A program made the translations under genes and the position numbers. This document shows, piece by piece, positions 58,771 to 64,000 of a DNA stretch of 64,000 nucleotides. The DNA is taken from assembly GCF_024749285.1 (NCBI RefSeq), contig NZ_CP087196.1, forward strand, positions 620,001-684,000, read 5' to 3'. Position 1 is the stretch's first letter, and each line of letters begins with the position of its first letter. The DNA comes from Pseudomonas sp. B21-015. Its GTDB lineage: Bacteria > Pseudomonadota > Gammaproteobacteria > Pseudomonadales > Pseudomonadaceae. The notes beneath the pieces are model-generated. The model ran no database searches, had not been told where the DNA came from, and was given only the letters and a program-made list of their open reading frames with translations.

Positions 58771-59763
58771 TCAGTTCGCCGCAGGCTGCGGATTCAACCA
58801 TCCCCGCACCCGGCGAACCAACTGCTCTTGCTCTGCCTTGGCATTCCCCGGCAGGGCCTTGAGCGATACCTGGCTGAACGCCGAAGTCTTCAAACGTTTG
58901 TTGGCCTGCAAGCGTTCCAGTGCCGCGTTTCGATCCAGCGGTTTGTCGATGTAGAACATGTCGGCGACGGGCAGCTTGATCGTCGGCGTCAATTCGGCCA
59001 GCCCGGGCTTCGCCGTAATGGGTGTCTGGGCGGCGACCATCACGAATTTGCCGACTTGCGATGGCTGCTTTTCGCTCAGATAACGCGCGGCCCAGTAAGC
59101 GCCGGTACCATGGCCCAGCACAACGATACTGCGAGCGCTTTGCTGTTCGGCGTAGGCGATGGCTGCATCGATGCGAGCGAAGATTCGCTCGGCGTTGGCT
59201 TTGGCCTGTTCTTCGGTGGTTTCGGCGATGGCCTTGTCGGCCACCTCCGCTTCGCCGCCGGCCGCCTGTTCGATGGGTGCCGCGGTCGTGGAGTCTTTGC
59301 TGCCGGCATCAGGCGATTTGGGTGCTGGCGCCACTTCGACGATACGTGGCGCAATGGCTTCGCCTTGCAGGTCTGGCAAGGTGATACTCAGGCTGCTCCA
59401 CTCGGCGTCTGGCAATTGGCGGCGCAATGGGCTGATCGCTTGCGGCCAGTCAACGGTTTCGCCAGCGCCCGGGATGATAATCACCGCGCCTTTGGGTTCG
59501 GCGGTATTGGCCGGTTTCCACAAGGCGAGAAAGCTATCGGTGCCGGCTTGCAGTTGTTGCTGTTCCTGAGCAGGGATTTTTCGCTCAAGTGCTGTCGCTT
59601 CTTCCTGACTACGCTCAAGCAGCGGCTGGCGTTCGACCGGTTTTTCTTCGGCGGGCTTTTCCGCAGCGGCAGGTGCGGGGTCGGCCGCCTCGACGGAAAA
59701 GGCGCACGGCAGGATCAGCGACAGGCACAATGCTGGCAGCGCCAGGCGGTAGACAGGGGGCAT
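58771..59763 (-). CDS. exported DUF3530 alpha/beta-hydrolase-like protein
   Basis: A 330-aa exported protein with a signal peptide (about 1-26, VYRLALPALCLSLILPCAF). A long Ala/Pro/Glu-rich low-complexity stretch (145-190) interrupts the hydrolase-like fold. The core has GAVIIIPGAGETVDWPQ and VVLGHGTGAYWAARYL. At the nucleophile elbow G-x-S-x-G it reads GHGTG (217-221), with Gly219 instead of Ser, so it may not be a serine hydrolase. The function is unknown. It is divergent from the AgtS gene, as in P. aeruginosa (from memory). Confidence 0.82.
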   Translation of the reverse strand: MPPVYRLALPALCLSLILPCAFSVEAADPAPAAAEKPAEEKPVERQPLLERSQEEATALERKIPAQEQQQLQAGTDSFLALWKPANTAEPKGAVIIIPGAGETVDWPQAISPLRRQLPDAEWSSLSITLPDLQGEAIAPRIVEVAPAPKSPDAGSKDSTTAAPIEQAAGGEAEVADKAIAETTEEQAKANAERIFARIDAAIAYAEQQSARSIVVLGHGTGAYWAARYLSEKQPSQVGKFVMVAAQTPITAKPGLAELTPTIKLPVADMFYIDKPLDRNAALERLQANKRLKTSAFSQVSLKALPGNAKAEQEQLVRRVRGWLNPQPAAN

Positions 59764-59836
59764 CGGATATTCCAGGCCAGAAGTTATTCCGGCAGCCTAA
59801 TGGGTTGGTCAGTATTTGTCAGTGTGTGAGACTTCG

Positions 59837-62233
59837 ATGATGCATTTTCGCTGCCTGTGGGTTATCGGCTGTTTGTGGTTTCCCTTGATGGGCTGGGCGG
59901 CGCCCGCGCCACCGGCGCATGTCGCGCAACTGTCGCCAGCGCAACAGCAATGGCTGGCGCAGCATGGCGAATTGCGGGTCGGGGTGGTGTTGCAAGCGCC
60001 CTATGCCCAATACGATCGCCGCTTGCAGCGACTGTCCGGGGTTAACGTCGAGTTGATGAAATGGCTGGCCAAGGCGCTCAAGGTCGAGCTGAGCTGGCGT
60101 AATTATCCTGATCTTGCGCAACTGGAAACCGCCGCGCGAGAAGGCGATATCGATATCGCGCCGGGGCTGACGCAAACCCCTGCCGGTTTGCGGTTCTGGC
60201 AGTTTTCCGATCCCTATATGCGGGTATCGCAACTGGTCGTCAGCGACCAGAAGAGCACCGGCACGGTGGAACTGGAAAAGCTCGACAGCCAGACCCGCGT
60301 CGCCGTGCGCATGCCCAGCGTCACCGCCGATTTCTTGCGTAGCAATTATCCTCATCTGAACCTGCAAGGCGTGCCTCTGGAGCGCCAGGCGCTGCAATTG
60401 TTGTTGAGTCAGCAGGCCGGCTACGCGGTGGTCGATGAAGCGCAATTCGGGCGTCTGTCGGCCGAGCCCGAATTCTCCGGGCTGGTCGTGGTGGGCGACA
60501 TCGGTTTCCCGCAATTGCTGCGAGTGGCCACGCGTCGGGACTGGCCGGAACTGGCCGGCATCGTCGAGAGCGCGCTGCGGGCGATCCCGGCCAAGGACCT
60601 GGAGCACCTGCACAATCAGTGGCTGCAACCCAAGTACCCGCGGCTGTCCGAGTCGCCGGGATTCTGGAAAAACCTCTGCCTGCTCTTGCTGGTGTTGTTG
60701 CTGAGCAGCATGGCCATTGTGTTCTGGCAGCGTCGTCAGCAACACAGTCTGGAGCAACGACTGCTGGCGGCGCGCGAAGACATTGCCCTGCGCGAGGCCA
60801 GTGAAGAGGCCTTGCGCCTCACGCAGTTTTCCATCGACCAAAGCACCGTCGGCATCCTTTGGGTCAACTGGGACAGCCATGTGCGCTACGCCAACCGCGC
60901 AGCCGAAACCATGCTCGGCTACCCGGTGGGCGGGATCATTGATCGGCCATTGATCGATTTCGAGCCCGGCTTGCACATGGACCGCTGGCTGAACCTGTGG
61001 AAGCGCGCCCGAGCCAGCGAGGAAGGGCCGCTAAGTTTCGAAACCAATTGCGTGCGGGCCGATGGCAGTGTTCTGCCGGCGGATGTTTCGTTGAGCTTCT
61101 TGCGTTTTCGCGAGGGCGAATACCTGGTGGTTTACCTCAATGACGTCACCGAGCGTCGGCGTGCCCTGGCCGCCTTGCAGGAAAGCGAAGCGCGGCTGCA
61201 AGGGATCGCCGCCAATGTCCCCGGACTGGTCTTTCGTCTGGAGCGCGCGCCGGTGACAGGGCAGATCGACTTTGCCTACATCAGTGAAGGCAGCGAGAGC
61301 CTGGTGGGGTACTCGCCGGCCACCCTGGCCCATCGGGACAAAGGCCTGCGCAGCCTGGTGCATCCGGATGACAAGGCCAGTTACCACCAGACTCAGGATC
61401 ATGCGCTGGATACCGACAGCGACTGGTCGTGGCAGGGGCGGATTCTGACCCGTCAGGGCGAACAGCGCTGGGCCGAGATCAAGGCCATCACCCGTCGACT
61501 TGAAGACGGCACCTATGTCTGGGACGGGATTGTCTGGGACATCACCGAGAGCAAACGCATCGAACTGGAGCTGGCCAGTTCCCGTGAGCAATTGCGCGAG
61601 TTGTCCGCGCACCTGGAGAGCGTGCGGGAAGAGGAAAAGGCCCGGATTGCCCGGGAAGTTCATGACGAGCTGGGGCAGATGCTGACCGTGCTGAAGCTGG
61701 AAACGTCAATGTGCGAACTGGCTTACGCCCAGCTCGATCCGGGCCTGCACGAGCGCTTGAACAGCATGAAGCGTTTGATCGCTCAGCTGTTTCAACTGGT
61801 GCGCGATGTGGCCACGGCGCTGCGGCCGCCGATTCTCGATGCCGGGATCGCCTCGGCCATCGAGTGGCAGGCGCGGCGGTTCGAGGCGCGCACGCAGATC
61901 CCGTGCCTGGTGCAGGTGCCGGATAACTTGCCGGTGCTCAGCGACGCCAAGGCCATCGGGCTGTTCCGGATCCTTCAGGAGGCGCTGACCAATGTCATGC
62001 GCCACGCCCAGGCGCATACTGTTGAACTGACGCTGGCCCTCGAGGGCGATGAACTCTGCCTGACGGTCAGCGATGATGGCGTAGGATTTGTCGCTGCTCC
62101 TGGCAGGCCGACATCGTTTGGCGTGGTTGGTATGCGTGAGCGGGTGTTGATCATGGGCGGGCAGTTGTCACTCGAGAGTGAGCCGGGGGAGGGGACGACC
62201 CTGAGTGTGCGAGTGCCGCTGGATGAAGCCTGA
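59837..62233 (+). CDS. agtS: sensor histidine kinase AgtS
   Basis: Inner-membrane kinase, 798 aa, that signals to the adjacent LuxR-type regulator. Order: signal peptide about 1-24, periplasmic SBP_bac_3 sensor about 40-255, membrane span near 278-298, two PAS domains about 320-580, then HisKA_3 with EEEKARIAREVHDELGQ (His609) and HATPase near 700-795. ATG 59837 is preferred for GAG spacing and the signal peptide. From memory, AgtS-AgtR controls uptake of 4-aminobutyrate/5-aminovalerate in P. aeruginosa and also influences the peptidoglycan/GlcNAc response. Ligand here is inferred. Confidence 0.87.
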   Translation: MMHFRCLWVIGCLWFPLMGWAAPAPPAHVAQLSPAQQQWLAQHGELRVGVVLQAPYAQYDRRLQRLSGVNVELMKWLAKALKVELSWRNYPDLAQLETAAREGDIDIAPGLTQTPAGLRFWQFSDPYMRVSQLVVSDQKSTGTVELEKLDSQTRVAVRMPSVTADFLRSNYPHLNLQGVPLERQALQLLLSQQAGYAVVDEAQFGRLSAEPEFSGLVVVGDIGFPQLLRVATRRDWPELAGIVESALRAIPAKDLEHLHNQWLQPKYPRLSESPGFWKNLCLLLLVLLLSSMAIVFWQRRQQHSLEQRLLAAREDIALREASEEALRLTQFSIDQSTVGILWVNWDSHVRYANRAAETMLGYPVGGIIDRPLIDFEPGLHMDRWLNLWKRARASEEGPLSFETNCVRADGSVLPADVSLSFLRFREGEYLVVYLNDVTERRRALAALQESEARLQGIAANVPGLVFRLERAPVTGQIDFAYISEGSESLVGYSPATLAHRDKGLRSLVHPDDKASYHQTQDHALDTDSDWSWQGRILTRQGEQRWAEIKAITRRLEDGTYVWDGIVWDITESKRIELELASSREQLRELSAHLESVREEEKARIAREVHDELGQMLTVLKLETSMCELAYAQLDPGLHERLNSMKRLIAQLFQLVRDVATALRPPILDAGIASAIEWQARRFEARTQIPCLVQVPDNLPVLSDAKAIGLFRILQEALTNVMRHAQAHTVELTLALEGDELCLTVSDDGVGFVAAPGRPTSFGVVGMRERVLIMGGQLSLESEPGEGTTLSVRVPLDEA

Positions 62234-62260
62234 AGAGTTTGTGGTGTCTGTGCTGACGCC

Positions 62261-62353
62261 TTCGCGAGCAGGCTCGCTCCCACGGGGATGGGGTAATTAC
62301 ACAGATCTTTGACACACCGAAATCCAATGTGGGAGCGAGCCTGCTCGCGATGA
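62261..62353. repeat. REP pair between agtS and agtR
   Basis: Inverted REP copies (62261-62283 and 62328-62353), core GGGAGCGAGCCTGCTCGCG, 44 nt apart. They fill most of the agtS-agtR gap. Confidence 0.9.
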
Positions 62354-62387
62354 TCTTGGCTCTGACATAAGAAGAATGGAGAAGAAC

Positions 62388-63017
62388 GTGATCCGTGTAC
62401 TGGTAGCCGAAGACCACACCATCGTTCGCGAAGGCATCAAGCAATTGATCGGCCTGGCCAAGGACTTGCTGGTGGTAGGGGAGGCGAGCAATGGCGAGCA
62501 GTTACTCGAGACCTTGCGCCATGTTCCCTGCGAAGTGGTGTTGCTGGACATCTCCATGCCTGGGGTCAACGGTCTGGAAGCGATTCCGCGGATTCGCGCC
62601 TTGAACAACCCGCCGGCGATTCTGGTGCTGTCGATGCACGACGAGGCGCAGATGGCCGCCCGGGCATTGAAGGTCGGTGCCGCTGGCTACGCCACCAAGG
62701 ACAGCGATCCGGCATTGCTGCTGACGGCGATCCGCAAGGTGGCGGCGGGCGGGCGCTACATCGACCCGGACCTGGCCGACCGCATGGTCTTCGAAGTCGG
62801 CCTGACCGATGCGCGGCCGTTGCACTCGTTGCTGTCGGAACGTGAATTCTCGGTGTTCGAACGCCTGGCCCAGGGCGCCAACGTCAACGACATCGCCCAG
62901 CAACTGGCCCTGAGCAGCAAAACCATCAGTACCCACAAGGCGCGGCTGATGCAGAAACTCAACATCACCTCCCTGGCCGAACTGGTGAAGTACGCGATGG
63001 AACACAAACTCCTCTAA
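62388..63017 (+). CDS. agtR: LuxR/NarL-family response regulator AgtR
   Basis: A 209-aa DNA-binding regulator partner of AgtS. The receiver domain has VVLLDISMPGVNG with phospho-acceptor Asp54, and the C-terminal LuxR HTH has LSEREFSVFERLAQGAN and TISTHKARLMQKLNI. GTG 62388 is preferred because GGAG lies 6 nt before it and the receiver starts directly (IRVLVAEDH); ATG 62376 adds four residues but lacks a ribosome site. It is separated from agtS and from the transporter gene by REP pairs. Confidence 0.9.
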   Translation: MIRVLVAEDHTIVREGIKQLIGLAKDLLVVGEASNGEQLLETLRHVPCEVVLLDISMPGVNGLEAIPRIRALNNPPAILVLSMHDEAQMAARALKVGAAGYATKDSDPALLLTAIRKVAAGGRYIDPDLADRMVFEVGLTDARPLHSLLSEREFSVFERLAQGANVNDIAQQLALSSKTISTHKARLMQKLNITSLAELVKYAMEHKLL

Positions 63018-63033
63018 AGAACACCGCCGTCCC

Positions 63034-63125
63034 CTGTGGGAGCGAGCTTGCTCGCGATGAGGCCGTATCAGTCAACATTGATATTGGCAGACAATCCGCT
63101 ATCGCGAGCAAGCTCGCTCCCACAG
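63034..63125. repeat. REP pair between agtR and agtA
   Basis: Inverted REP copies (63034-63060 and 63100-63125), core GGGAGCGAGCTTGCTCGCG, about 39 nt apart. The remainder of the 369-nt spacer holds the candidate promoter of agtA. Confidence 0.9.
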
Positions 63126-63260
63126 GTATTTCCATCAACCGTCCAGTCGTGGACATATCCGATAACGACAAGCGCTACTGAACACTTTTACCGGTTATTG
63201 CGGCTTGCAGCTCACCGCCTGTCGCCATCACGAATCGACATATCCATCCCCGCCATCCTT

Positions 63261-63276
63261 GTAGGGCAATCCCTAC
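63261..63276. promoter_or_regulatory. candidate AgtR operator
   Basis: GTAGGGCAATCCCTAC: perfect 6-bp inverted arms around CAAT, 110 nt upstream of the agtA start. This shape fits NarL/LuxR-type response regulator sites. It is the only strong non-REP palindrome in the 369-nt gap. A possible -10 (TAGGCT) lies near 63345. Binding by AgtR is inferred. Confidence 0.45.
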
Positions 63277-63386
63277 CCCCATTCTTCCATCCGGCTGAGG
63301 CGATTCTCTCCTGCGCCCCGATTTGCGCGGCTCCCAGCGTCCACTAGGCTTAGTCCACAGCAGTCATCAATAACAAAGGTGTGGGT

Positions 63387-64000
63387 ATGAGCCAGGTTGA
63401 TTCAAGCGCAGGGGCCAGCGACATTCTGGTCAGCTTTCGTGGAGTGCAAAAGAGCTACGACGGCGAGAACCTGATCGTCAAAGACCTCAACCTGGAAATT
63501 CGCAAAGGCGAATTCCTCACCTTGCTCGGGCCATCCGGCTCCGGCAAGACCACCAGTCTGATGATGCTCGCCGGTTTTGAAACGCCAACCGCCGGGGAGA
63601 TTCAACTGGCCGGGCGTTCCATCAACAACGTGCCGCCGCATAAACGCGATATCGGCATGGTGTTCCAGAACTATGCGTTGTTTCCGCACATGACTGTGGC
63701 CGAGAACCTGGCGTTCCCGCTGACCGTACGCGGCTTGAACAAAAGCGACGTCAGTGACCGGGTCAAACGTGTGCTGAGCATGGTTCAGCTCGACGCCTTC
63801 GCCCAGCGCTATCCGGCGCAACTGTCCGGCGGTCAGCAGCAGCGTGTGGCCCTGGCTCGCGCCCTGGTGTTCGAACCGCAATTGGTGCTGATGGACGAAC
63901 CCCTCGGCGCACTGGACAAACAACTGCGCGAACACATGCAGATGGAAATCAAGCACCTGCACCAGCGCCTCGGCGTGACCGTGGTCTACGTGACCCACGA
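63387..64000 (+). CDS. agtA: ABC transporter ATP-binding protein (PotA/AgtA-type), 3' end outside window
   Basis: Cytoplasmic ATPase of a polyamine/amino-acid ABC importer. The frame begins MSQVDSSAGASDILVSFR and is open to the window end (about 204 codons). It has Walker A LLGPSGSGKTT, the Q loop VFQNYALFPHM, signature QLSGGQQQRVALARAL and Walker B LVLMDEPLGALD, with VTH at the edge. Following agtSR it is the expected agtA, for 4-aminobutyrate/5-aminovalerate import. In P. aeruginosa a binding-protein gene sits before agtA; here none does, the P. putida-like order (from memory). Confidence 0.88.
   Translation, partial: MSQVDSSAGASDILVSFRGVQKSYDGENLIVKDLNLEIRKGEFLTLLGPSGSGKTTSLMMLAGFETPTAGEIQLAGRSINNVPPHKRDIGMVFQNYALFPHMTVAENLAFPLTVRGLNKSDVSDRVKRVLSMVQLDAFAQRYPAQLSGGQQQRVALARALVFEPQLVLMDEPLGALDKQLREHMQMEIKHLHQRLGVTVVYVTH

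Overview
The window is chromosomal DNA of a Pseudomonas, most likely from the P. fluorescens/P. putida side of the genus. The evidence is the gene order (bioFHCD, three fadE paralogues, pqqFABCDE, davBA, rmcA-tRNA, rpoD-dnaG-rpsU, tsaD, prkA block, apaH-apaG-rsmA-pdxA-surA-lptD, amgK-murU, agtSR), high G+C with GC-ending codons, and many Pseudomonas REP palindromes of the GGGAGCGAGCCTGCTCGCG type. No computation or database search was possible; family names come from motif reading and locus comparisons are from memory.

Layout. 1-3119: end of the biotin operon (bioF partial, bioH, bioC, bioD), translationally coupled. 3240-11069: a 98-aa flagellar-rod-like miniprotein, then three acyl-CoA dehydrogenase paralogues with a membrane GGDEF gene between the first and second; the first has a sigma-70-like promoter and a PsrA-type palindrome. 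11295-13668: LysR regulator divergent from a class III aminotransferase. 13970-21736 (minus): PQQ cluster, from pqqF and the 24-residue pqqA through pqqB, C, D, E to an S9 peptidase. 21775-24947 (minus): davA, davB and an Lrp/AsnC regulator, converting lysine to 5-aminovalerate.

25074-30662 is the accessory stretch. It holds an orphan HEMAH (M41-like) protein, a HipA-like kinase paired with a DUF3037 protein, a 60-nt remnant of a DUF3077 gene, and an intact DUF3077 gene. The intact gene is preceded by an elaborate RNA leader whose alternative helices could hide or expose its Shine-Dalgarno; an upstream frame stops inside the first helix. Next comes a 2-kb island bounded by a perfect 46-bp direct repeat of the 3' half of tRNA-Ile(CAT). 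The island carries a small frameshifted membrane protein, a 42-aa frame coupled to it, and a glucosaminidase without signal peptide overlapping a secreted protein, which looks like an effector-immunity pair. No integrase is inside.

30678-58701 is core genome: rmcA-type c-di-GMP protein, rpoD, dnaG, rpsU, tsaD, plsY, folB, folK, cca, the SpoVR/YeaH/PrkA stress block, glpE, apaH, apaG, rsmA, pdxA, surA, lptD, the amgK-murU cell-wall recycling pair and djlA. 58771-64000: a DUF3530 hydrolase-like protein, the AgtS/AgtR two-component system and the start of the AgtA transporter ATPase. davBA makes 5-aminovalerate and the Agt system is known for 4-aminobutyrate/5-aminovalerate uptake, so the two blocks are functionally related.
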